64,000 bases of DNA from Pelobates cultripes (taxonomy: Eukaryota > Chordata > Amphibia > Anura > Pelobatidae), in contig OW240918.1 in assembly GCA_933207985.1 (NCBI GenBank), forward strand, positions 114,634,843 through 114,698,842. The letters are read 5' to 3'. Positions 12,547 to 24,351 of the stretch are shown piece by piece. Position 1 is the stretch's first letter. The number at the start of each line of letters is the position of its first letter. The position numbers and the translations under genes were made by a program. Under the pieces are notes generated by a model. It was not told the origin of the DNA. It was given only the letters and a program-made list of their open reading frames with translations, and did no database searches.

Positions 12547-13133
12547 TGACGTCATATTCCGGCCCCGGTCTTTTTGTAGAGCGCAGGGGAGGGGGAGCAG
12601 AGACAGAACAGCCAGCTTCCCCTGCTGCCGCCAGAACAGCCAGCTCCCCCTGCGGCCGCAAGAAGCCATGTGTCTGTCATGTAATGTGTGTCTGTCTGTG
12701 TCACGGTCTGTCTGTGTCACGGTGTGTGTGTTTGTCATGGTGTGTGTGTGTCTGTATGTCATGGTGTGTGTGTCTGTGTCACGGTGGGTGTTTGTCTGTG
12801 TCACAGTCTGTCTGTGTTATGGTGTGTGTGTGTGTCAAGGTGTGTGTGTGTGTCTTTTTTAAGGTGTGTGTCTGTCATTGTATGTGTGTGTCTCTGTCAT
12901 GGTGTGTGTGTGTCTGTCTGTGTCATGGTGTGTCTTTCTGTCATCGTGTGTCTGTATTTCTGTCTGTGTCACAGTGTGTGTGTGTGTTTCTGTCTGTGTC
13001 ACGGTGTGTGTGTCTGTGTCACGGTCTGTCTGTGTCATGGTGTGTGTCTGTCATGGTATGTGTGTGTGTGTATGTGTGTTTTTACTCACCTTTTTTTTTA
13101 TCCCCACGTCGTGCTGGTCTCCCCTCGACTGGC
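12547..13133 (+). repeat. GC-rich element start plus TGTGTC array (copy A)
   Basis: The segment begins TGACGTCATATTCCGG, continues with a GC-rich block (AGCCAGCTTCCCCTGCTG, with a short internal direct repeat CAGAACAGCCAGCT), then about 400 bp (12670-13080) of a degenerate TG-rich array built on TGTGTCTGTCTGTGTCACGG. Long frames through the array are low-complexity artefacts. The same unit occurs inverted at 29960-31185 and again forward at 32204-32790. The hAT element that follows is inserted in this unit. Confidence 0.7.
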
Positions 13134-14677
13134 CACTGGCGGATCCAGGGGGGGGGCAACAGGGCAATTGCGCCCCCCGAGAAATCCGCCGGTCTCCCTC
13201 TCCCCTGCCAGGACATGCAGGTGCTAGCCCTGCAATGTGCCTGCGGACCGGAGGGGAGATCAGAGCTCTCCCTCCCCGGTCCGCAGGCACTGTGCTGGCA
13301 GCCGGCAGGGGAGGGAGAGGGAGTGAGAGAGGACCCGGGAGCTCAGTCTGCAGCTCCTCCGGGTCCTCCTCTCGCGAGATTTGGAGCGTTGCCAACGCTC
13401 CAAATCTCGCGAGAGTGAACTCTAGCCCGGGAGCGCGGGCTAGAGTTCACTGTAACCACTGGGACCACCAGGGAATCACCACTGGGACCACCAGGGATGA
13501 AAATATGTCCCCCCTCCTCCTCAATAAAGGTAAGAAGGGAGGGGGGACATAGAATATTTGTTTTTTTTAATTAAATAAATAAAGATATATTATTAAAAAA
13601 AGCCCCCCCCCCCCTCTACCCTTAACACACACACACATAGCCCCCATACTGCCCCCATACACACATGCCTTCCAACACACATACTTATACACATACTGCC
13701 CCCCCATACCCACATACTGCCCCCATACACACGCCTGCCCCCATACACACATACTGCCCCCATGCTGCCCCATACACACATACTGCCTCCCATACATACT
13801 TTTACCCCCCCATACTGACCCCCATACACACATGCTGCCCCCAGTACACATACTGCCTGCACACACATACTGCCCCCCATACACACATACACCCCCCATG
13901 CTGCCCCCCCATACACACATACCCCCCAACCCACTGCCTCCCCAGCCCACGCCTGCCCCCATACTTTGACCCCCCCACATACTGCCTCCTCATACACACA
14001 TACCCTTTGCATGCTGACCCCCCATACACACACATACACTTTACACATACTGCCCCCATACACACATGCCTTTACATGCACACATGCTGCCCCCCCAGCA
14101 CCCCCATGCTGCCCCCCATACACACATACTGCCCCGCATACACACATACTGCCCTCATACACACATACTGCCCCCCATGCACACATACTGCCCTCATCAC
14201 ACATACTGCCCTCATACACACATACTGCCCCCCATACACACACACTGCCCCCATACACTGCCGCCCCATACACACACATTGCCCACATTCACACACACAC
14301 TGCAACTGTTACACACACATACTGTCCCACACATACACTGCATCCCTGACATACACTGCCCCCCCTACTCACACACACACACACACACACACTGCTCACA
14401 CACTGTCCCCCTCACACACACACACTGCACCCCTTACACATTGCACCACTCACACACACCACTGCTCCTATGCCCTACTACCGCCCCATTTCCCAGCAGA
14501 CCTCAGGTAAGTTGTCAAACTGTTCTTAAACGGTTTGACTACTTACTCTAGGAGGGGGTCCCGGCACTATTGACACCATAACCACTACACTGAGCTGTAG
14601 TAGTTATTGTGTCTGGATTATTTCTTTAAATAATCTACAAGTGCCCCTCCCGAGATCAGGCTCTGGATCCGCCACTG
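13134..14677. mobile_element. hAT-like non-autonomous element with CA-rich minisatellite (copy A)
   Basis: The left end reads CACTGGCGGATCCAGG and the right end in reverse complement reads CAGTGGCGGATCCAGAG: terminal inverted repeats of the hAT type. There is no transposase. Inside are an inverted pair TTTGGAGCGTTGCC / GGCAACGCTCCAAA near 13380-13400, a purine/pyrimidine block and about 800 bp (13640-14470) of a minisatellite of roughly 20 bp units of the form CATACACACATACTGCCCCC. Up to about 13670 it is identical to 32791-33327. After that it differs in array content and in point changes. The left flank is CGACTGGC, but the right flank is ACTCTCCA, so the expected 8-bp duplication is missing here. 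Confidence 0.75.
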
Positions 14678-14824
14678 ACTCTCCATCTGTATTGAACTGG
14701 CTTATACCACTAAAGGCATCTAGCAGAGACCTGAGAGACAGTGCTTGGGCCAGAGACTGAATCCCTCTGGCCCAAGGGTATCCCTTTTCGTATCACAGTG
14801 GCTACATATTCAGAAGGGATACAC
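14678..14824. other. Unidentified flank ending at an assembly gap
   Basis: 147 bases follow the hAT end directly. They include a local inverted pair GGGCCAGAGACTGAATCCCTCTGGCCC near 14748. I do not recognise the sequence. It does not match the flank of the corresponding hAT copy at 34404. Confidence 0.4.
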
Positions 14825-14924
14825 NNNNNNNNNNNNNNNNNNNNNNNNNNNNNNNNNNNNNNNNNNNNNNNNNNNNNNNNNNNNNNNNNNNNNNNNNNNN
14901 NNNNNNNNNNNNNNNNNNNNNNNN
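14825..14924. other. Assembly gap of 100 N
   Basis: Exactly 100 N, the conventional placeholder for a scaffold join of unknown size. It separates the first contig from the second. Confidence 0.99.
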
Positions 14925-15805
14925 TGGTGGCACTGGGCACCGTATCCACTGTTAGCGTAACACACCCGCTTTAAGAACACTGACTGCTATTCAATCTATA
15001 ACAGTGGAAAAAGTTTTTTGTTTTTAAATCCAAGCTATTATGACACCAGTGAGTGGTGGCACTGGTCTACGTATCCACTGTTAGCGTAACACACCCGCTT
15101 TAAGGACACTGACTGCTATTCAATCTATAACAGTGAAAAAAGTTTTTTGTTTTAAAATCAAAGCTTTGTGTCACCAGATCTAAGTGGTGGCACTGGTCAC
15201 CGTATCCACTGTTAGCGTAACACACCCGCTTTAAGGACACTGACTGCTATTCAATCTATAACAGTGAAAAAAGTGTTTTTTGTTTTTTAAATCAAACTTT
15301 GTGTCACCAGATCTAGAGACAATTGCTTAATGGTCACCGTATCCGTGCGTAACACTACCAGCTTTAAGGACACTGACTGCTATTCAATCTATAACAGTGA
15401 AAAAAGTGTTTTGTTTTTAAATCAAGCTTTGTGTCACCAGATCTAAGTGGTGGCAATGGTCACCACGTATCCACTTTGATAGCGTAACACACCCGCTTTA
15501 AGGACACTGACTGCTATTCAATCTATAACAGTGAAAAAAGTTTTTTGTTTTTAAATCCAAGCTATTGTGACACCAGAAGTAATTGGTGGCACTGACTGGG
15601 GAAATGGGCACAGTATGCACTGTGAGCCTGACACAGAAGCTGGCAGCAGTGGCAGACAACTGACTGCTATTCAATCTATAACAGTGAAAAAAGTTTTTTG
15701 TTTTTAAATCCAAGCTATTGTGACACCAGATGTAATTGGTGGCACTGACTGGGGAAATGGGCACTGTGAGCCTGACACAGAAGCTGGCAACAGTGGCAGA
15801 CAACT
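14925..15805 (+). repeat. Tandem repeat array, ~130-bp monomer
   Basis: The phrase TGACTGCTATTCAATCTATA recurs at 14981, 15110, 15241, 15374, 15508 and 15661, giving periods of 129, 131, 133, 134 and 153 bp. A seventh, diverged unit ends near 15805. Each monomer includes GTGGTGGCACTGG, CGTATCCACTGTTAGCGTAA and a T-run (AAGTTTTTTGTTTTTAAATC). The last two monomers share an extra GACTGGGGAAATGGGCAC variant. The array starts at the gap, so its true length is unknown. Confidence 0.9.
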
Positions 15806-16167
15806 AAGTGCATTTACATTAGATAGAAAAAAAAAATCCAAAAAAAGCATACCCTTATCCCTAACCTAGCTATGCTTTTCCCTATCTTATGAACAGCAGC
15901 TACACTTTCCCTCCTCTTACTAAGCATGCAGCTTGAGAATTAATCTAAAATGGATGCCTTCCAGGAGGTGGGAGGGTCTGCTAGGGAGGGTGTGCTGCTA
16001 ATTGGCTGGAATGTGTCTGCTGACTGTGAGGTACAGGGTCAAAGTTTACTCAATGATGACGAATAGGGGGCGGGTCGAACCGCGCATATGTTCGCCCGCC
16101 GTGGCGAACGCGAACATGCTATGTTCACCAGGAACCGTTCGCCGGCGAACCGTTCGGTACATCACTA
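14925..16167. mobile_element. Right part of a hAT (Ac-type) non-autonomous element
   Basis: The right end in reverse complement reads TAGTGATGTACCGAACGGTT, which fits the TAGNGATG ends of Ac-like hAT elements. Internally there are nested inverted GTTCGC/GCGAAC motifs around 16080-16155 and, upstream, a tandem array (14925-15805). A region at 15840-16040 has no coding potential. The left end is not visible; it lies in or beyond the gap. No transposase is seen. Confidence 0.6.
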
Positions 16168-16401
16168 GACCACACTAGTAGTCGTGACATTGGGATTAAA
16201 CTGATAAGAATAGTACTACTTAACACACCACTCCTATCTGGTGGCACATTAGATTGCACGCGCAGTGCCCCAAATTTGAAGAAGGAGGACCGATCAAGCA
16301 TCTTTTTTCCATCTTCCGGTTCCTAAAATCGATGCCATACATTTGCGGAAGTTCGCGTTCGCCGTTCGCGAACCGAAAAGTTTATGCTCGCGACATCACT
16401 A
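16168..16401. mobile_element. Second hAT-like end, fragment
   Basis: GTTCGCGTTCGCCGTTCGCG followed by CGACATCACTA at 16391-16401 is a second right end similar to the one finishing at 16167. I see no matching left end and no 8-bp duplication, so this is probably a fragment of a related copy. Confidence 0.45.
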
Positions 16402-19400
16402 TTGTACAGGTAAAAAAAAAAATTACATTATATAGGTTACTTTAGTCATATGGCCACATTGACCTCGATCAATAAAGTATAAAACAGAATGTATGTTAAA
16501 AGATGTATTAAATCAACAAGATGCCATTCAATCACCATCAAATTATTTTTTATAAAGAAGCTAACTATTTAGCAATTTTCATCTTGTTGGACATATCTGT
16601 AGGAGATTTCATTTTTCTGTGAAAAATGATTTTTTTTTATTGACCATGGACATCCCTCAACTGTTTGTAGAAATGAAGAAATATTTATACCAGGAATTTA
16701 ATAACTGAGTTCAGCTGAATGTGAACTTTGTATCTCACACTCTAGAATACAAATGTACATAGTTGTAAGAAGCTAATTTTATGTGCATTATATTGTATCT
16801 TTGATGTGTTCTGTATGGGACCATTGTACCAGGTTGTCACATGGGTCGTCACCTTGAAATATTTAAAAGTTCATATGTAATAAATGCATTACCCGTTCTC
16901 CAAATGGTTCTATTATAGTCTATATTTTATGACTGGGTCTAGAAGCTGGCTTTTAGTGATGCTATTACACTATTTAAAGTTGTTGCTGTACTCATTGTGT
17001 TGAGCTTGGTATGCCAAGAGAACATCTATTTATAGAGTTAGCAGTGACAATATATCTCCTTTTCAATGACTTTCACATAATATGCAAGACGTGATATTAT
17101 ATAGACACTATATTTGTAGCTTCTCAGCTATAATCATGGTTCACAAAGCGCTTGCTAGATAAGCTTTATATTTTCCAAAGAAACAAATTATATGCATGAC
17201 TATAAAATGTTCATTTTTTGCTGTTCAATCAGAAAACCTATCTTGTGATTTGTTTTGCCAAACACAAAATAGAATGTTGTATTGTTGCCTAAGCAAAAAG
17301 CTCTACATCCTGCTGAGACGAGTGTTTTGGTATTGGCAAAGTAGCATAATGATTGTTGATGCGAATCAGACAAAGAAATGGCATCTTAGTAATGCAAAAT
17401 CCAGTAATATATTGGCTTGAAATTTCTAATGTGTTAAAAACCCACATCAGTTCGAGTGCTCGTAGGTCTTCCTAACCAATTTTCTTCTCCTGATTAAAAC
17501 ATATTTTTTATAGAAAAACGTGTGAATACACAAAAAATAAAATTGTTATTTCTAAATATTGCACCAGTGTCTGTATACTATCATAACGGTGTTACCAATT
17601 TCATAGATGAATGTTCTTTTTTAGTTCTCAACATGAAAGGTCTACGTTCACATTTGTGGAACAGTACTGGGAAATATTATAAAATAAATGCTTAGAAACA
17701 TGAATTATAAAACTAGATCACAATAACTACTCGGATCATCTAGTCTTCCTAGCTCGCTATATGGGTTATGTCACCTAGAGTGTTCACATGACATTCCTCA
17801 GTTAATTGTCTATCCATTTAGAAATGGTTCTTTGTAAACCAGGTATACAATAAAGACAACACTTCCCAATAAAGGGAGAGAACATGGTACTGCATATAGA
17901 GACAGAACAGTAACTGATTAATTGGATCTAGTGCCTTGTGGCAGTCAAACTGACTAATTAACAGGTAAATTCTAATGATGAGTGGTGTCTAGTCTACACA
18001 GAATTGAATAGAAAAGTTATAGATAAGTTAGATTGATTGCAATTAAGTAAAGTGTTTCATTGTAAGTTAGGTTCCTCTACAGTAAGTTGAGGGTTCACCT
18101 CCTCAGTCGCTTCATAATACAGAATTAACACTTACGCATTAACGGATTCAGTGTCAATTCTGTTCAACCTAGATAACATTTTTTGGCTGTAGAGTTATTT
18201 TGGGTGTAAAGCAGTGGTTGCTAAACATCTTCTAACATTTTGAATTGCATTAACAGTTATTATTCTGCAGATAAGAATAAACAAATACGTACAATAACAA
18301 CCAATTGCTAAATTTTGCAGCCAATTCAGATATTACTTTTATAACAAAATCTATGCACGTAGAATCTGCACTTGAAAAAAATATTTAAAAGTGAGTTTTA
18401 TTTCAAATCGAACCTTTTTGTGTATTTTTAATTCCTAATTTTTTGAAAGAATAATAGGCAGAACAGAAAAAAAGGTGTGATTAGATGGTCAGAGCTCACT
18501 TGCAGCTTCAAAAACTACAACTACAATATTTGGTGTTCACTAATATTTCTCACAGACTTTAACTGGAATTAACAGTGAAAGTTGTTGTTTTTTTTACATA
18601 TTTTTGTAATTCTGCGCATAGAACAGCCTCAGTACTAATTCAATTGTATATACCATAGAAATGCCAATGTAGAGAACAATTAATTCTACGCATTCGTGAA
18701 GCAAAATATTCATACATATCCATCAAGACAATATAAGCAGAAATCAATCTCTTAAAAAAAGAGAGAGAAAACAAAAGGTGAGAAAGAAATAAAACGCATG
18801 AAAAAAAAAATTGGAAAACAATGTGTTTAAAAGTTTTTTCTAGAATAATGAGATGCCAGTACTCAACAAGTAGAAAAAAACAGGAGAGATCTCTACGTGT
18901 TTTTCAGTGTAGAAGGTTACTTTAATCTTCTGTTGTATCGGAAGAGCCCATGTGTCCATGATAATTGGGATCTGAACGCCATGAATATTTCAGCCAGCCC
19001 ATTCTGAATGCAGCACAAGCAGAACAAGGCTCCTAGCAGTGATAGGGGAAGGCGACCGGAGCATTTTCCTAAATCTGTGCTACAGGAGATTGCATTGGGT
19101 CTTACTCATCTTCTACATCATTTTGCTAATGGGAAAATTATGTGGATAGTATCAGAGCTTTTTCTGAGCAGGCCATGTCATTTGCAAAAGAAAACTGCAT
19201 GGAGTAAATTGTGTTTGTGTTTTTTTAAGGATTTTCTGCTTCACAGTAGCAGACTATACAAATACCAAAATATATACAGTAGATGTGAATAAAGGCGCTT
19301 ATTAAATAGATAAATATATGTTAAATAGCAGCTGTGACACTCAGTGATAACTCCTAGAATACCACTCTAAATGCAAAAATGCACCAAAAACCAAGATTCA

Positions 19401-19507
19401 GAAGAGAAAAGAGAGACAGACATTAAATGAATCAACTATTTTTTTTTAATAATAATAAACCGATAAAACACTATCAGAATCTCATCAAAATGTTCTCATT
19501 AAAACAC
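16402..19507. other. AT-rich DNA without a recognisable gene (copy B and its left flank)
   Basis: 16402-16673 lies upstream of the part shared with copy A. 16674-19507 matches 1-2834. I see no domain-bearing frames, no element ends and no RNA genes. Confidence 0.65.
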
Positions 19508-20657
19508 TTAAATTTATCCCAACAAAAGCTGTAAACAAATTTAAAATGTATGCGGACTTAAACAAACTGAAACGACAACTTTGTTTTAAAATTGTTTTAA
19601 TTAAAAATTATAGGCATATAAGTCAAATCAATAAATCCATTCAGAGTATGTTCACACTACACTAAAAGATAACTCTGCTTTTTTTCCCCATGAATCTTAT
19701 TTCAGACAAAATGATTATGTTTGACAGCTATGCAGAAAATGAATAAAATAAAGAAAATTATCCATCATCAAATTAACCTCAATAAAGAAGAATGGAAAGA
19801 ATTAAATAAATTACAAGTAGATAAACCAATAGTTAGAAAACCCGCTGACAAGTGAGGATGATGAGTTATAATGGACACTGCTAAACATATTTAAAAAAGT
19901 TCCAGATTATTGGAGATACAGATATGTACAGGAAAATAATAAGATATCCTACAAAAGGGATTATTAAAAAAATGTGAAAATATTTTTGAAAAAGGAAGAG
20001 TAAGTGGTATCTTAAACAAACATGAATATAAGCATTTGAACATAAGAATTCCAAAAAATCCAGTTTTCTTCCATATACCTAAGGTACATAAAGAACAATA
20101 TAATCCCCCAGGAAGACCGATAATATCTGGGATAGAATCTATTTCCAGTAGCCTTACAGAATATATCAATTGGTGTTTTCAATCAGTGCCCAAATGTCCA
20201 AGTTCTCTTAATGATACCTTGAACATTTTACAAGTCCTCCAAAAAATAAATTGGGAACCAAACTCTTTACTTGTTACTGGAAATATAAATTCCCTGTATA
20301 CGATTATACCAAAGGGTGCAAAGATACAGAGTACTTTTTGAAAAAAAATCACATGTATATCCAGAATCCTAAATACATTGTATTATGGATGGTATCCAGT
20401 TAATTTTAACCTATCGTTATTTGTGGTTTTAAAATTATTTTTATCTACAGGAATGTGGTAAGCAATGGGGACTAGATTTGCACCCAGCTATGCTAACCTC
20501 TATGTCCTTTTGGGGACACCTTTTTTTTCCCCAAGGACATAGTTGAGCGACAAATCTGGTTTCCTATCAATAGATGTTTATTTTTTATATGGAGAAAGAC
20601 AAAGGAGTTTTTAAAGTATTTTAATTTGAATTATTGGGGAATTAACTTAACTATAAA
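19508..20657 (+). pseudogene. Penelope-like RT, 5' part, broken (copy B)
   Basis: It has the same motifs as copy A: KPADK near 19840, FFHIPKVHKEQYNPPGRPIISGI near 20063-20131, SLYTIIPKGA near 20290, and GTRFAPSYANLYVL near 20470-20511. One base is missing compared with copy A before the GTRFAPSYA motif (GTAAGCAATGG against GTAACGCAATGG), so the frame differs locally. It is cut by the DIRS element at 20658. Confidence 0.8.
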
Positions 20658-21983
20658 TTTTAAGGCAAGACAGGAGGCTTTATATTTGCAAAGAAAGAGA
20701 AAAAGAAACAAAGAAACAACCAATCAGAACAGAACAACAGCAGCATAGAACCACTTAGGCAGACCCTCCCACTTCTTCTTTCTTTGCTGTTGCCTCCAGG
20801 TGAGCATTTTCCAACTCAGAGAGTGTATATAATGCTTATTATTTTTGGTTCTTATTTGTATATTCACTTTTATGCATATTGCTGTGTGCTGAGATATGGT
20901 GGGTGCAGAATCCTCCTATAATGCTTTGGGATCTGGGTCTGTCTGGGCTGCCTGCATTCCTGGCTGGCCCTTGCGCTGTGCGTGCCCGCGGCCTCTCCAG
21001 GGTACCACTGCTCCCCTCCCCCACCTCCACGCTCTTTAGTTTTGTCCCGCGGCATTCAGACGGTCATCCATGGCTAACGAGTGCACTCTGTACCACTCAC
21101 GGCACAGACGCAGACCTCCGCGATACCCACGAGGTAGGCCGCGCTTGATTTTGCAGCCGCAGCTGAAATTTTCTTGGAGCCGAAGCGGCCATTTTTTCCA
21201 GAGTCGCGTGGCCCATTTGCACTTTGGGCAGTCAGGTCCTCCCCACCCCACTGCCACTGCTGCTGCTATGTTGCCAGCCTTCCCTCCCCCTGTTCTCATC
21301 TTCCAGGTCAAGTGTACTTTAAGAATAAGCAAGTATATATAATTTCACGTGTTTACATACTTTATGATCCAATTCATACAATATAAATTTCAAGCTAGGA
21401 ATTGAACAGTTGGACGTTTTCTCCCCGAGGTAAATGATAAGAGTAGCTAATCTGTTATAACAGCCTCCTCATCGTGTCTTGTCACATTAAATGCATCAAT
21501 GATACATCCCACTTTTATGTCTTTATTATATCTTACTCAAATGTAAGCATGTCTTGGTCTTTCAGGCTATGACACTCCTCAGTGGAGCAAGGCCTCTGGC
21601 CTAGTCATATATGGGGTGACCCCCCCTTTTACTGTATACTTACATGCTAATCTTACGCTGTAGCCACTAAACTGGCCTAGTCATATATGGGGTGACCTCC
21701 TTTATACTTCCATACTACTGGTACACTGTATCCACTGTAATGCTGGACCTCAGTAATGTGCCTGTGGCATTTTCTGGGTTGGGTGAACCCCTCCCTCTGA
21801 CTGTATAGTTGGACCCTATAGTACTGACCGTGAGGGTGACCCCATCCTTTATATGGTCTGTTTTGCATGATATGCTTGTGATATGCTTGCTGGGTGATTC
21901 CCTATTGCACGCTGGGTGATGCCCAGCCAGCCTTGCCTGGGTGCCACATTGACTGTACTTTACTTTGGTTTCGGTGTCATCAG

Positions 21984-22700
21984 TCATGGCTGCCCAAGCT
22001 GGCTTCCATGCACCTGAGGACCGATAAGCCTGGCTACATGCTGCACTGGCAGACTCGGTACCTGAAGCCCTTACTGCCATGCACGGGGACACTCCTCCTG
22101 CCCCTGCGGTACCCACACCCGGCACCTCTGGGGCTTGGGTACCCAACTTAGGTGGCTCCCTCCATTCTGTGGACATGGGCTTTGCGCACAGGACCTCAGA
22201 CAGGTCATGGCGCTGTCACTGGCAAGGCCCACTAAAGTGGAAGTGAGCTGAAATGTCAAATGTATTTCAACTGAAAGGCCCATGTGGTTCTTTGAATGTC
22301 CCTCACGCTACGTGAAAGGGACTATCCTGGGCTTCGCTCTGACTTGTGCACTGAGGGCTCCTGAGGTTACTGCTGACACCCCAGGAGACATCTTGGACCC
22401 CTTGGGTCACCCGCTCTTCGATCACGTCTCCTCATACATTCTTGCTCTGCAGAAAGGGCTCCCCTAGACCACATTGGGGAATTTCTCAGTTATTGGCTTT
22501 GCTGCCCTTTGGAAAAGGTTCGGGCGATGCTTTGGGCTCAATGCCCTGTCGGTGGCCCTTAACCCTGATTTTGACCCAGTGTTCGCCACCTTCATGATGA
22601 GATCTGGGAAGGATCCTCACAAAGGACTGGAACAGGGCCTACTCTCAACACGGGATAATCGGTTCTTTGATGACTCCTTCATGAAGGAACTGAACCGTCA
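21984..22700 (+). pseudogene. DIRS gag-like frame, broken (copy B)
   Basis: Counterpart of 5336-6040 with the same early stop after MAAQAGFHAPEDR and the same frame breaks. The block NPDFDPVFATFMMRSGKDPHKGLEQGLLSTRD is readable near 22560-22656, and the copy keeps the MKELNRH codons that copy A has lost. Confidence 0.6.
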
Positions 22701-22854
22701 TATTTCCATTTCTACATCTTGCTTTTTCCTCAGTGAAAGGCCATCACTGGAGATATGTGGGTTTTACAGACCATGTCTGGATTTCGGATCGATTTGTCAA
22801 ACCTCCAATACGGGCCTCCGATCCACGGCCACTACGTATGGACAAGGAGATGTC

Positions 22855-24167
22855 CGGCATGGCCCTGCTCGTTTTCCTAGTAAGGAAGAAACCAGGAGAC
22901 CTCCGCACTGTGGTCAAGCTGTGTGCCCTCAACGCATATGTCGTCTACTGATGTGTCATGATGGAAGGCATCCATCTCCTCAGAGACCTGGTTTTCGAGG
23001 GAGACTGATTCTCCCGACTGGATCTAAGGATGCTTATCACACGGTACCGATCAATCGCGAGGACAGGTGTTTTCCTCAAGTTTCCCTGGCAGGGACGCAT
23101 CCAGCAGTTCACGTGCCTTCGTTCGGCTTCAGCTCAGCACTTTGGTATTTCACTTAGTTGTTGAAGCCAGTCAGGGTGATTCTGAGGGTCAGAGGAATCA
23201 GATCGTTCATCAATCTGGACAATATTCTATTGCAGGTGCAAGATCCGGCTGTCCTGCACCGGCAGAGGTCGTTCACGATCCGCCTGCTCCATGTCCTCTG
23301 GTTCATCTTCAACATCGAGAAATCGGACTTGACTTCCTCTAAATGGTCAGTCCACTTTCTGGTTTTCATGGTGGATTCAGTTCAGGCGGTTCTCCGCCTT
23401 CCAATGTCCGAAGTATCTGCTATCAGGAAGAATATAAGATGCCTGCTCCGCAACCCACAGGCCGCGTTGAGGGATCTGGCTCAGATGATAGGACTGCGGT
23501 TATCCTCCTTTCAGGTCATATTCCCAGGATCCCTACACTATCAGACTCTTCAATGCCTGAAGGCGCACTATCTCAAAGCATCGGCATTATATGACTGATT
23601 TGTTTGGTTTACGGACGAGGCCCGTCCGGAACTCCATTGGTGGCTTTGACACATGGAGGCCTGGAATGGCAAGGTGATATTCAGATCCCAGCCGGTCTTC
23701 GTCCTGGAATCGGACGACACTTGTCTGGGCTGGGGCGCTGCTTGCGATGGCTTGGCGACAGGAAGACTCTAGACTCCAGAACTGTTTGCAAACAGGGTTT
23801 TCACCAAAGGGATGAGTCATTGCTTGCTGTTTCTATGCATGGACAACATCTCAGCTGTCCACTACGTAAATCAGTTGGGGGGTTCTGTTCCAAACTTCTG
23901 TCGGATCTGACAAGGGATCTCTACCAGTATTGGCTGGACAAGAACTTATCGCTTGTGATGGAATACCTTTCAGCCTGGGCCAATCTAATGGCGGACTGTT
24001 TTTTACTCGACACTGGAGAGACGCCAGCGTTTAGTGACTACATCCACCGGTGTCTGTCCGCATCAAGGGTGCATCACCAGACAAATGTATTCTTCAGTTG
24101 GCTCCCTGATCCCCTCAGCGAAGAAGTGCACACATTCCTCCAGGAATGGCCTCCCTCGGGGGCGTAA
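22855..24167 (+). pseudogene. DIRS reverse transcriptase-RNase H, broken (copy B)
   Basis: Starts MALLVFLVRKKPGDLRTVVKL at 22860, here without the 15-bp insertion seen in copy A, so this junction looks ancestral. The degenerate INLDNILL occurs near 23212 and the RNase H block DNISAVHYVNQLGG near 23840. A longer open stretch (23604-24167) is out of frame with the RNase H motifs over much of its length. It is not functional. Confidence 0.8.
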
Positions 24168-24351
24168 AAACTTTACCCCCTTCTCCATGATTCTCCGGAC
24201 ATTGCACCGGATCAAGCTTCTGAAGGTGTCTCTTCTCCTGATTGCGCCGCTTTGGAGGAGTCAGCTGTGGTTCCCTTTACTGATGGAATTATCGTTCACA
24301 GACCCGCTACTTCTCCCTCTCTCTGAGTTTCTCCTGTGAGTTCAAGCTGGG

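Noticed and set aside
12546..13552. Long frames with Cys/Val-rich products over the TGTGTC array (also 30242-31431 and 32203-33209)
   Set aside because: They are low-complexity translations of a TG-rich array, open in several frames at once, and some run through N. No coding signal.
13567..14551. Long His/Thr/Pro-rich frames and their Gly/Val-rich counterparts (also 33224-34255)
   Set aside because: Products of the CATACACACATACTGCCCC minisatellite inside a hAT element; open on both strands because of composition.
14710..14974. Frames spanning the first gap
   Set aside because: They consist largely of N and have no evidential value.
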